NCBI GenBank assembly: GCA_963700195.1
Contig: CAVOWQ010000008.1
Span: forward strand, 1 to 64,000
Direction: 5' to 3'
Length of the DNA stretch: 64,000 nucleotides
From: AP-15 sp963700195
Lineage (GTDB): Bacteria > Pseudomonadota > Alphaproteobacteria > ATCC43930 > CGMCC-115725
Made by a program: the position numbers and the translations under genes. The notes under the pieces are model-generated. The model had not been told where the DNA came from and did no database searches. It saw nothing but the letters and a program-made list of their open reading frames with translations. Positions 27,464-35,349 of the stretch are shown here, piece by piece (position 1 is the first letter of the stretch; each line of letters opens with the position of its first letter).

Positions 27464-28126
27464 CTAGCTTATTTGCGCCCCCAAGAATGCCGCCATCCGC
27501 TCCCACGCCTGGTTGGCGCATGCGACGTCGTAGGCCGCACTGCGCTCGTTGGCAAAGGCGTGGGCCGCGTCGTAGCGGTAGATCTCATGGCGGACGCCCG
27601 CCGTCTTCAAGGTCCGTTCGAGATCGTCGACCGCCGCAGGCGTGCACCAATCGTCCTTGTTGGCGAAATGGCCTTGCAGCGGGATGCGCATCTTGGCCGG
27701 GTCGGCGAACGCCGTCGGCGGAATCCCGTAAAAGCACGCGCCGGCGGCGAATTCCGGGACATGCACGGCGGCAGCGATGGTCAAGGCTCCGCCCATGCAG
27801 TAGCCCGTCACCGCCACCCTACCGCTTTGCGCTTGCAGGTGCTGCGCCGCGCCGCGCAGATCCTGGTGCGTCGCGTCGGCAAAATCGAGACCGGTCATCA
27901 GGTGATTGGCTTCGTCCGGCTCGGTGGTGAGGCGGCCCTTGTAGAGATCGGGCGCCAGCGCATTGTAGCCGGCCCGGGCGAAGCGGTCAGCCACCCCGCA
28001 GATCTGGTCGTTGAGCCCCCACCACTCCTGGATCACGACAATCCCCGGCCGCCCTTGGCCGGCAGTCGCCAAATATCCTTTGGTCTTGCCCCCGTCGGGG
28101 CGGGCAAACTCGATCATCGTGCCCAT
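27464..28126 (-). CDS. Dienelactone hydrolase family protein
   Basis: A 220-residue alpha/beta hydrolase of the DLH family. The catalytic triad is visible: Cys in GYCMGGALT (about 118-126), Asp in NKDDWCTP (about 165-172) and His in DAAHAFANE (about 197-205). Family members open dienelactones in chloroaromatic breakdown, but many have other ester substrates. It lies 15 bases after the LLM monooxygenase gene on the same strand, so the two are probably co-transcribed and may act in sequence on a lactone made by the flavin enzyme. Confidence 0.92.
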   Translation of the reverse strand: MGTMIEFARPDGGKTKGYLATAGQGRPGIVVIQEWWGLNDQICGVADRFARAGYNALAPDLYKGRLTTEPDEANHLMTGLDFADATHQDLRGAAQHLQAQSGRVAVTGYCMGGALTIAAAVHVPEFAAGACFYGIPPTAFADPAKMRIPLQGHFANKDDWCTPAAVDDLERTLKTAGVRHEIYRYDAAHAFANERSAAYDVACANQAWERMAAFLGAQIS

Positions 28127-28141
28127 TGTTGGTCCTTCCTA

Positions 28142-29158
28142 TCAGGCATTGGCAAAAGCCGGCATCACCTCTCGCGCAAACAGCTCGACCGATTTCATCA
28201 CCTCTTCGTGGGAAATCGTACCAAACGCGAAATCGCATACGAAATAGGTCGCTCCGGCGGCTTCGGCCTGGCTGGCGATGTACCCGCGGACCTGGGCCGG
28301 CGTGCCGGCTATGGCGTGCCCATGCGCCTGCAATGGATCCCATTCCTCGGGCAGCCCGTCCTTCAACGGGAACGGCACGTCGTATTTCTCCCACAGCAGC
28401 TCCATGTGCCGGCGCCAGGGGCGGTATGCGCGGCGGGCGATGTCGCGCGCTTCGGCCTCGGTGTCGGCGAGCACGATGTGGCGGTTGATGCCCATCAACG
28501 GCAGCTCGGTTTCGGGCCTGCCGCGCTTGCGCCATTCCGACTTGTAGAGATCGATGATCGAGCGCGCCTGTGCCGTGTCGCGCAAGGTGACGATATGGGC
28601 GCGGTGCTCGGCCGCCCAGGGAATGCTGTCCGGCCGGCTCGTGCCGTACCACAGCTCGGGGTAGGGCTTCTGAACCGGCTTCATGACCATCGGCACATGG
28701 TCGAAATCGTAGAACTTGCCGTGATAGGTCAGCTCGTCCTCGGTCAGGCCGATACGGATGGCGTCGAAGGCTTCGCGGAACTGCTGCATCCCGGTATCGA
28801 AGTCGACGCCGTAGAACCCGACCTCGATCGGCGAGATGCCGCGCCCGACGCCGTAGAGAAAGCGCCCGCCGCTCATCTGGTCGAGCATGCAGATCTCGTC
28901 GATCAGCCGCAGCGGATGATAGAGCGGCAACAGATAGACCATCGGGCCGAAGCGCAGCTGCTTCGTGCGCTGCGCGACCGCCGAGAGAAAGATGCCGGGC
29001 GATGGCGCATAGCCGAGCGGGGTGTTGTGATGCTCGGCGAGATGGTAGCCGTAGAACCCGGCCCGGTCATACGCTTCGATCAGCCGCAACCGCTCCTCGA
29101 AATGCCGGCCGAGCGGCAGCCCGCTGTCGTCCAGATGATCAAAAACTCCGAAGCGCAT
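28142..29158 (-). CDS. LLM-class flavin-dependent oxidoreductase
   Basis: A 338-residue bacterial luciferase-like monooxygenase with a TIM-barrel fold that uses reduced FMN. The start MRFGVFDHLDDSGLPLG, the AEHHNTPLGYAPSPGIFLSA segment (about 41-60) and the DQMSGGRFLYGVGRGISPIE segment (about 93-112) are family hallmarks. A reductase partner is not adjacent. The substrate is unknown. First gene of a two-gene unit with the dienelactone hydrolase family protein. Confidence 0.92.
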   Translation of the reverse strand: MRFGVFDHLDDSGLPLGRHFEERLRLIEAYDRAGFYGYHLAEHHNTPLGYAPSPGIFLSAVAQRTKQLRFGPMVYLLPLYHPLRLIDEICMLDQMSGGRFLYGVGRGISPIEVGFYGVDFDTGMQQFREAFDAIRIGLTEDELTYHGKFYDFDHVPMVMKPVQKPYPELWYGTSRPDSIPWAAEHRAHIVTLRDTAQARSIIDLYKSEWRKRGRPETELPLMGINRHIVLADTEAEARDIARRAYRPWRRHMELLWEKYDVPFPLKDGLPEEWDPLQAHGHAIAGTPAQVRGYIASQAEAAGATYFVCDFAFGTISHEEVMKSVELFAREVMPAFANA

Positions 29159-29174
29159 CGCCCTCTCCTCGCGC

Positions 29175-29265
29175 TGTCATTGCGAGCGCAGCGAAGCAAT
29201 CTTGGGCCGCCGAGCGCTCGATCGGTCGAGCTTGCTTCGTTGCTGCGCTCCTCGCAATGACATTT
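29175..29265. repeat. Inverted repeat, GTCATTGCGAGC family
   Basis: Arms gtcattgcgagcgcagcgaa-gcaatct on the left and agcttgcttcgttgctgcgc-tcctcgcaatgac on the right form a long stem. This is one of the common palindromes of alphaproteobacterial genomes. It lies between the LLM monooxygenase gene and the 3' end of the GMC gene and could end transcription of the latter. Confidence 0.8.
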
Positions 29266-30971
29266 ACGCCGCTGTGAGCATCGCGTCGGCGATTTTCTCG
29301 GCGGTCATCAGGGTCGGGAAATTGGTGTTGGCGCACGGCACCGCCGGGAACAGCGAGGCGTCGACGACTCGCAGCCCCCCAACCCCGCGCACCCGGCCTT
29401 GTGGGTCCGTCACCGCGATCGGGTCGTCCTCGGCTCCCATGCGGCAGGTACAGGTGGCGTGCCAGACGCCGATCGCGGCCTTGCGGATGAAGTCTTCGAG
29501 CGCCTCGTCGTCGCGCATCAGCTCTTCGAATTTATAGCCCTCGACGATGACCTTTTCGATCATCATGCGGCGCAGCCAGGCCGGGCCGTCCAGCATTTTG
29601 GCGATGACGTCAGTGATCATCTTGTTCTTGGGGCTGACGACGCCGATCTTGCGGACGCGCTCGGTATAGCTCGCCGGAAAGGGGTCGCTCGTCGCCTCGC
29701 GCAAGGCGGCGCTGATCTGCATCGCGCCGAGCCGCCGGAAGGCGTCCATCAGCCGTTCGAGGTCGCGGCGGTCGGAGAGCAGGTTGAACTCGACGATCGG
29801 CTCGGCCCGCCAGTCGCGCGAGGCGAGCTTGACCTGCCCGGTTTCCGAAAACGTCTTGTAAACGGCCGCGAGCAATGAACCGATCTGCTCGCCAACCGCG
29901 TGCCAGGACGACTTGCTGACGCCGACCACAAACATGTCGCCTGCCGGTGCGTCGCCGATCCACGAGGAATAGCGCAGCGCCAAAAGGATGTGCCGGCGGG
30001 TCAGTCCGTTGAGCCGGTAGTCGGGTTTGATGAAAGAGGAGACGGATATCGCCGGGTGGTCCATCAGCCGCTGACCCACGCCCGGCACATGCGCCACGAC
30101 CTCGATCCCCAGATCGCGGAGGTGGCCGGCCGGGCCGACGCCAGCGCGCAACAGGTGCGCCGGCGAGTGGATCGCCCCCGACGAAACAATGACTTCGCCA
30201 CCCCGGAACTCGGTCTCCCGGCCGTCGACCAGTGCCTTGACGCCGACGCAGCGTGTCCCCTCGAACAGCAGCGCTTTGACCTGCGTCAGCGGCGAGATCG
30301 GTCAGATTGTCGCGCAGCCGCGTCCCAGGATCGAGATAGCCGATCGCCGCCGAGACGCGACGGTCGTAGAGGTTCGAGATCGTGATCGGGAAATAGCCGT
30401 CCTTGAATTCGCCGTTCTGGTCCTGGACGTATTGGAACCCCGCCTCTTCGAACGCCTTGGCGACCGCTTTGGCGTGGCCGTTCCACAGATCAGGGAAGAT
30501 CCGGCGGACCGGAATGCGGCCGTCCTTGCCGTGCCACGGCCCGTCGAAATCCATGTCGCGTTCGACTTTTTTGAAATACGGCAGTACTGCGTTCCAGTTC
30601 CACCCTGCCGCGCCGCGGGCCTCCCACTCGTCGTAATCGGTGGGCGCGCCCCGATTGGCGAGCTGGCCGTTGATCGACGAGCCGCCGCCCAACACCCTTG
30701 CCTGCTCGTATTTGCGCAATGGCGGCCGGTTCTCCTCCGGCCGGTTGTGCGAGATGACCTCTGTATGGACCTTGAGTTCCGTCCAGTGAAAGCGCGGGTC
30801 GAAATAGGCGGTGCCGGGATAGCTGTCGAGGATCTCGGGCGGCACCTTGCCGTGCGGCGTATCCTGGCCGGCCTCGCACAGCAATACCTTGTTGCTGCTC
30901 CTGGCCGAGAGCCGGTTCGCCATGACCGACCCGGCCGACCCGCCGCCGACGATGATGTAATCGTAATTCAT
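29264..30971 (-). CDS. GMC family oxidoreductase, frameshifted
   Basis: An FAD-dependent alcohol/choline dehydrogenase-type enzyme of about 568 residues. The N-terminal part (from MNYDYIIVGGGSAGSVMANR, the Rossmann FAD motif) contains GMC signature 1 (ARVLGGGSSINGQLANRGAP). It runs to about 30299, where an extra base shifts the frame. The correct continuation, ISPLTQVKALLFEGTRC, and the C-terminal frame (30151 to 29264) include signature 2 (SGAIHSPAHLLRAGVGPAGH) and the C-terminal His region WHATCTCRMG. Because both halves are well conserved, the shift is probably a sequencing indel. Substrate unknown. Confidence 0.85.
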
Positions 30972-31000
30972 TTCCCTCCCTTTCGGGTCCGCTTTGTCGT

Positions 31001-31086
31001 GCGCTGGCTTGACCCGCGCATCCATGACTTTCCGCGGCTATGATGTAATGCAATCGTGGATGGCCGGGTCAAGCCCCGCCATGACG
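31001..31086. repeat. Palindromic repeat overlapping gene starts
   Basis: Two inverted arms, gtcgtgcgctggcttgaccc-gcgcatccatgac and gtggatggccgggtcaagcc-ccgccatgac, separated by about 23 bases. They lie between the divergent GMC and MaoC genes, and each arm opens a short in-frame extension (DARVKPAHD and DGRVKPRHD) ahead of the true starts. Same family as the elements at 6.6 and 56.1 kb. Confidence 0.75.
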
Positions 31087-31103
31087 TGCAGGGAGAGGTG
31101 TCA

Positions 31104-31559
31104 TTGACCGAAGAGCGATATTTCGAGGACTACATTCCGGGCGCCGTATTCGAGTATGGGGAGATCCGGGTGGACGAGGCCGAAATCCTTGACTTTGCCC
31201 GCCGCTTCGACCCGCAGGACATGCATGTCGACCCCGAGGCGGCAAAGCGCGGGCGCTTTGGCGGCCTGATCGCCAGCGGCTGGCATACCGGCGCGATGAT
31301 GATGCGGCTCCTCGCCGACAATTTTCTGCCCAAGGGAGCGAGCCTCGCTTCGCCCGGCATCGACGAGCTGCGCTGGCTGCACCCGGTTCGGCCCGGGGAC
31401 GTGCTGCGCATCCGGGTCTCGGTGCTCGAAGCGACGCCATCGCGTTCAAAACCCGACCGCGGCACGGTGCGCACCCTGGTCGAGGTGCTGAACCAGGACG
31501 GAAAAATTGTCATGAGCCTGAAGCCGATGAACATCATCGCGCGCCGGAGCAAGTCTTGA
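31104..31559 (+). CDS. MaoC family dehydratase
   Basis: A 151-residue hot-dog fold protein of the MaoC/R-hydratase group, which hydrates enoyl-CoA thioesters. The sequence FGGLIASGWHTGAMMMRLLA (about 50-69) is the hot-dog helix with the conserved Gly and His. RFDPQDMHVDPEAAKRG contains the usual Asp-x-x-Pro-x-His like catalytic stretch (here DPQDMHVD). The TTG start at 31104 follows GGGAGAG at 6 bases; upstream codons fall in repeat DNA. It overlaps the next gene by 4 bases (TTGA). Confidence 0.88.
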   Translation: MTEERYFEDYIPGAVFEYGEIRVDEAEILDFARRFDPQDMHVDPEAAKRGRFGGLIASGWHTGAMMMRLLADNFLPKGASLASPGIDELRWLHPVRPGDVLRIRVSVLEATPSRSKPDRGTVRTLVEVLNQDGKIVMSLKPMNIIARRSKS

Positions 31560-32140
31560 AGATCGGCATCGTCTCCGACGTGCACTGCAATCACACCGGC
31601 TTGCTGCAGGCATTGGAAATACTCGGTGATGCCGACGAGCTGATTTGCCTCGGCGACAGCATCTACGAATACCGCTTCTCGAACGAGGTCGTGCGCCTCC
31701 TGAGGGACCGCGGCGTCCACGCCATTGTCGGCAACCACGAGGAGGGTTTTCTAGGCCCGCAAGGCGCCCGGGCCCGTCAGCCCGACTGGATCGACCGGTC
31801 GCTGCTCCAGTGGCTCGCCGAGCGGCCCAAGAGGCTCGAGCTGAGTGTCGGCGGAAAGAAGCTGCTGCTCGTCCACTCGACCCCATGGGAGCCGCAGGGG
31901 GCGTACGTATACCCGCACGACTCCCTATTGGCGCGGTTCGGCGAGGCCGAGGCGGACTTCGTGCTCTACGGCCACACCCACCATCAGCTGGTGCGCCGCG
32001 TCGGCAAGGTATTGGTGATCAACCCGGGCTCAGCCGGCGAAGCGCGCGACCAAGGCAACGGCCGGCAATTGAGCTGCGCCATGCTCGACACCGTCAGCGA
32101 AGAAGTCGTGGTGACCGATTACCCGGAAACCCGCGGATAG
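31556..32140 (+). CDS. YfcE/MJ0936-type metallophosphoesterase
   Basis: A 194-residue calcineurin-like phosphoesterase. Metal ligands are visible in order: SDVHCNH (Asp8, His10), CLGDS (Asp), GNHEEG (Asn, His), LVHSTPW (His) and YGHTHHQ (two His). Family members act as phosphodiesterases on small phospho-compounds. The TTG start overlaps the MaoC stop, so it is translationally coupled to it. No specific substrate can be inferred. Confidence 0.9.
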   Translation: MKIGIVSDVHCNHTGLLQALEILGDADELICLGDSIYEYRFSNEVVRLLRDRGVHAIVGNHEEGFLGPQGARARQPDWIDRSLLQWLAERPKRLELSVGGKKLLLVHSTPWEPQGAYVYPHDSLLARFGEAEADFVLYGHTHHQLVRRVGKVLVINPGSAGEARDQGNGRQLSCAMLDTVSEEVVVTDYPETRG

Positions 32141-32145
32141 AGTTC

Positions 32146-32220
32146 ACCACGGAGACACAGAGGACACGGAGTAGGATTGTTCAACTCTCAGTGTCCTCCG
32201 TGTCCCCGCGGTGCACTCTT
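32146..32220. repeat. Inverted repeat, CACCACGGAGACACAGAGG family
   Basis: Arms caccacggagacacagagga-cacggag and ctccgtgtccccgcggtg pair across a short loop. A widely dispersed bacterial repeat. It sits exactly between the convergent phosphoesterase and crotonase stop codons and likely acts as a two-way terminator. Confidence 0.8.
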
Positions 32221-32981
32221 TAAGCTGCTCCCTTGCGGCTGAGGAAATCCTTGAAGCCTTCGCGCGGGTGGCCGGCGGCGAGCCAGGTGGCGCGCGCCTG
32301 TTCTTCATTGTCGTAGCGCTCGCGCCAGCCCATTCCGATCTGCTCGTGTAGCAGGCGCTTCAGGCCCTGGATCATGCGCGCGTCGTTCTTGGCGATCATC
32401 TGCCCGATCTCGAGGCAGGTATCGAGCAGGCGTGCAGCGGGGACGACCTGATTGAGAAGCCCGATGCGCTCCGCCTCCTCGGAACTGACAATCCGTCCGG
32501 TGTAGAGCAGCTCCTTGGCTTTCGGCAGACCGACCAGCAACGGCAATGACCAGCTGGAATTAACCCGGCCATAACTCGCCGCCAAGAAACGAAACGCGGT
32601 GCGTTCGCAGCCGATCCGCAGATCAAGGGTCGAGCTCAACAGCGCAGCGCCGCCATAAGCAAGCCCGTTTATCGCGCCGATGAGCGGCTTGCCAAAATTC
32701 GCGATATGCCAAGTAGCGTGGCCGCGCACCTCGCCGCGAGTGGCCAATTCCTCTGAGCTCAGCCCGGCCATTTCGTGGATATCCGCGCCGGCGGAGAACG
32801 CCCGGTCGCCCGCGCCGGTCAGGATCACGGCCTTGATGTCGTCGTCCGCTTCGTATTGAGTCAGGGCCTCATCGAGCTCCCGCACCAGCGGATAGCTCAG
32901 CGCGTTGAGCTTTTCCGGGCGATTGAGCGTGATCACCGCGACCGCGTCGAAACGGTCGGTCAGAATGTTCTCATAGGCCAT
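32220..32981 (-). CDS. Crotonase-fold protein lacking catalytic Glu
   Basis: A 253-residue enoyl-CoA hydratase/isomerase superfamily protein. CoA-binding and oxyanion-hole segments are present (AFSAGADIHEM and INGLAYGGAALLSS). The two glutamates of classical hydratases are absent: the GGGCE position reads YGGAA, and the QPE position reads LAA in FRFLAASYGR. So a standard hydration is doubtful; isomerase, hydrolase or another crotonase reaction is more likely. The ATG at 32981 is preceded by AGGAGGG. It is divergent from the second CoA-transferase gene. Confidence 0.88.
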   Translation of the reverse strand: MAYENILTDRFDAVAVITLNRPEKLNALSYPLVRELDEALTQYEADDDIKAVILTGAGDRAFSAGADIHEMAGLSSEELATRGEVRGHATWHIANFGKPLIGAINGLAYGGAALLSSTLDLRIGCERTAFRFLAASYGRVNSSWSLPLLVGLPKAKELLYTGRIVSSEEAERIGLLNQVVPAARLLDTCLEIGQMIAKNDARMIQGLKRLLHEQIGMGWRERYDNEEQARATWLAAGHPREGFKDFLSRKGAA

Positions 32982-33071
32982 TGCTCGCCCTCCTGCGCGG
33001 CTCCTCGATTGTTTGACACTACGCGGGAGCAGGTGTTCACTCAACCGTGACGCAGGTTTTGGGAGGTGGTC

Positions 33072-34223
33072 ATGGCTGGGTCCCTCGAGGGTGTGCGGGT
33101 GCTCGAATTGGCGCGCTACCAGGCGGGTCCGCGCGGCGGCATGATCCTCTCGGACCTCGGCGCCGAGGTCATCAAGATCGAAAAGCTGGGCGGCGAGGAG
33201 ACGCGGCGGTCGGAGCCGCTGGTGCGCGGCCAGAGCGTTTATTTTTCGGTCTACAACCGCGGCAAGAAGAGCCTGTGCCTCGACATGCGCACGGCGCGCG
33301 GCAAAGAGGTCTTCGCGGCGCTGGTGCCGACCGCGGATGTCGTGCTCGAAAACTTCCGTCCCGGCACGATGGCGCAAATGGGGTTCGGCTATGACCAGCT
33401 GCGCGCGCTGAAGCCGGACATCATCCTCACTTCAGTATCCGGGTTCGGTCAATACGGACCCTATCGCGAGCGCCCGGCCTTCGACCCCCTCGGGCAGGCG
33501 ATGAGCGGGCTGATGTCGCTGACCGGGGCGCCGGTCGGCCAGCCGCTCGGCGCCGCCACCTCGCTCGTCGACCGCTACACCTCATTGCATGCAACGATCG
33601 GCACGCTGGCGGCACTGCATCACCGCGACCGCACCGGCGAAGGCCAGCTGGTCGATTGCTGCCTGATGGATTCGGCGCTGACGATGGTCGAAATCCCGAC
33701 CTCCTATTATCTCGCCACCGGGCAGGAGGGCGGGGAGAGCGGCCGGCCACCCTACAAGGCCAAGGACGGCTATGTCGTGATCTCCGCCTCAGGCAGCGCG
33801 ATGGCGACGCGGCTGATGCGCATCGCCACCGGCGACGACGGCGCCGCGGTCGGCGGTTGGACGAACCGGGTCGGGCAAGACGACCCGCGCAAGCTGGCGG
33901 TCGCCAGATGGTGCGCCGAGAACACCGTCGACCATATCGTCAAGACCCTGCTCGACGCCGAGATCCCGGTCGCGCCGGTCAAGACGATCCCGCAGGTCGC
34001 CGTGGACCCGCATCTCTGGGAACGCGAGATGCTGGTCAAGCTGGAAGATCCGGTCGCCGGCGAAATGTACCTCCCCGGCGCGACGATCAAAATGTCGAAG
34101 ACCCCCGGCCGCGTCGGCCCCGTCCCGACCCCCGGCCAGCACACCGACGAGGTGCTCTCCCGGCTTCTCGGCTACGATCGCTCTACCCTGCAGGATTTGC
34201 GGGAGGCCAAGGTGATCGCCTAA
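33072..34223 (+). CDS. Class III CoA-transferase (CaiB/BaiF), second copy
   Basis: A 383-residue family III CoA-transferase. Family segments include LEGVRVLELARYQAGPRGGM, ILSDLGAEVIKIEKLGGEET and DIILTSVSGFGQYGPYRERP. The likely catalytic Asp is in SLVDRYTSLHATIGTLAALH (about 165). The start is the ATG at 33072 with GGGAGGTGG upstream; a GTG two codons earlier is possible. It differs clearly from the copy at 7.7-8.9 kb, so the two probably have different acyl substrates. Divergent from a crotonase gene, which hints at a shared CoA-thioester route. Confidence 0.9.
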   Translation: MAGSLEGVRVLELARYQAGPRGGMILSDLGAEVIKIEKLGGEETRRSEPLVRGQSVYFSVYNRGKKSLCLDMRTARGKEVFAALVPTADVVLENFRPGTMAQMGFGYDQLRALKPDIILTSVSGFGQYGPYRERPAFDPLGQAMSGLMSLTGAPVGQPLGAATSLVDRYTSLHATIGTLAALHHRDRTGEGQLVDCCLMDSALTMVEIPTSYYLATGQEGGESGRPPYKAKDGYVVISASGSAMATRLMRIATGDDGAAVGGWTNRVGQDDPRKLAVARWCAENTVDHIVKTLLDAEIPVAPVKTIPQVAVDPHLWEREMLVKLEDPVAGEMYLPGATIKMSKTPGRVGPVPTPGQHTDEVLSRLLGYDRSTLQDLREAKVIA

Positions 34224-34302
34224 CCCAGCAGTTGCGAGACGGGCACACGACCCCGATCTTAAACGGAGGCGCCAGAAAAGGGGGCGCGGCTCTAGGGCGG
34301 TG

Positions 34303-34494
34303 ATGCTCTCGAAGACTTACGACGCGCTGGTTTCTGCCGGCGCGCCTGAGGAGAAAGCGCGCGCCGCTGCCGAAGAACTCGCCGCGTATGAAACCCGGTT
34401 CCCCAAGATTGAGCAAGATCTCGCGATCATCAAATGGATGCTGGGTTTCGTGATCGCCGGCGTGGCCTCTCTGATCGTCAAGGCATTCGCGTAA
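34303..34494 (+). CDS. Small coiled-coil membrane protein (DUF1640-like)
   Basis: A 63-residue protein. The first part is an Ala/Glu-rich helix (YDALVSAGAPEEKARAAAEE), then a predicted coiled coil, and a C-terminal membrane helix (KWMLGFVIAGVASLIVKAFA). This plan matches short bacterial DUF1640/CCDC90-like proteins, whose role is unknown. A GTG one codon earlier could also serve. It is convergent with the amidohydrolase gene. Confidence 0.65.
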   Translation: MLSKTYDALVSAGAPEEKARAAAEELAAYETRFPKIEQDLAIIKWMLGFVIAGVASLIVKAFA

Positions 34495-34505
34495 CGCGCG
34501 GCGGA

Positions 34506-35319
34506 TTAGAGCAGCCAGCCGAGCCAGTTGCAGACGGCGCGCCCCATGACCCAGCTCTTGGTCGGCCGCAGAGAGCCAGGGCAATTCTTCGGCGAACAAC
34601 GTGATCGCCTGGCGGTAGGTGCAGGGCAGCCGGGTCAGATCGGTGCCCCAGAACATTCGGCGCGGGCCAAAGGCGTCGAACACGCGGCGCAGGTAGGGGT
34701 GCAAATTGTAATAGGGATAATCGTGGCTCGAATAGGCCGGCAATGCCGAGGCCTTGACCGCGACATTGGGCAGCCGCGCCAAACGCAACAGCTTCGGCAG
34801 GTCGTCGAACGCGGCATTGTCCTTCGCCCGCAGCAGCGCCAGATGGTCGACGACGAGCTTGAGTTCGGGATGATGCCCGGCAATGCGGTCGACCTGCGGC
34901 AGTAGGCCTGACGGCGAGACCATAACCGGGAGCCCGGCGCGCTCTGCCTCGCCCCACACCCAGCCCTCGGGATCGTCGAACAATGCCCGCGCCTCTGCTG
35001 TGTTCGACGTGACCCTGAGACCGAGCATGCCGGGCTGATCGCGCCAATCGCTCAGCGAGCGAGCCGCCGCCGGCGGGCGGCCCATTACCGCAAACCGGTC
35101 GGGATGGAGGCGCGCCGCTTCGAGGCCCAGATCGTTGCGATCCCCCTCCCACGAGGGCGGCACGATCACGACCCGCGCCACGCCGGCCGCATCCATTTCC
35201 TTCAAGAGATCGTCTTTCGAGAAGGGCTGCGGCCGGTGGGGTGAACTGCGCCCGGCCGGCCAAGGCCGCTCCGGCGTATTGGCGCCCCAGATGTGAACCT
35301 GTGCATCCACGATGAACAT
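34506..35319 (-). CDS. Amidohydrolase family protein, frameshift near 3' end
   Basis: A metal-dependent hydrolase of the amidohydrolase_2 (ACMSD-like) family, about 270 residues. The N terminus FIVDAQVHIWG has the first metal motif, FWGTDLTRLPC (about 215-225) has the C-terminal Asp. The main frame overruns into non-coding sequence; shifting by one base near 34550 gives VMGRAVCNWLGWLL and a stop at 34506, which is the usual family end. So a one-base indel is likely. It starts 30 bases after the cyclase/TPR gene on the same strand with a strong AAGGAGGAA site. Substrate unknown; decarboxylation or lactone hydrolysis are family reactions. Confidence 0.82.
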
Positions 35320-35349
35320 ATGGTTCCTCCTTTCCCAAGGCTGCTGCAG

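Noticed and set aside
31056..31103. N-terminal extension of the MaoC protein
   Set aside because: The codons fall in a palindromic repeat, and a TTG with a well-placed ribosome site lies at the start of the conserved sequence.
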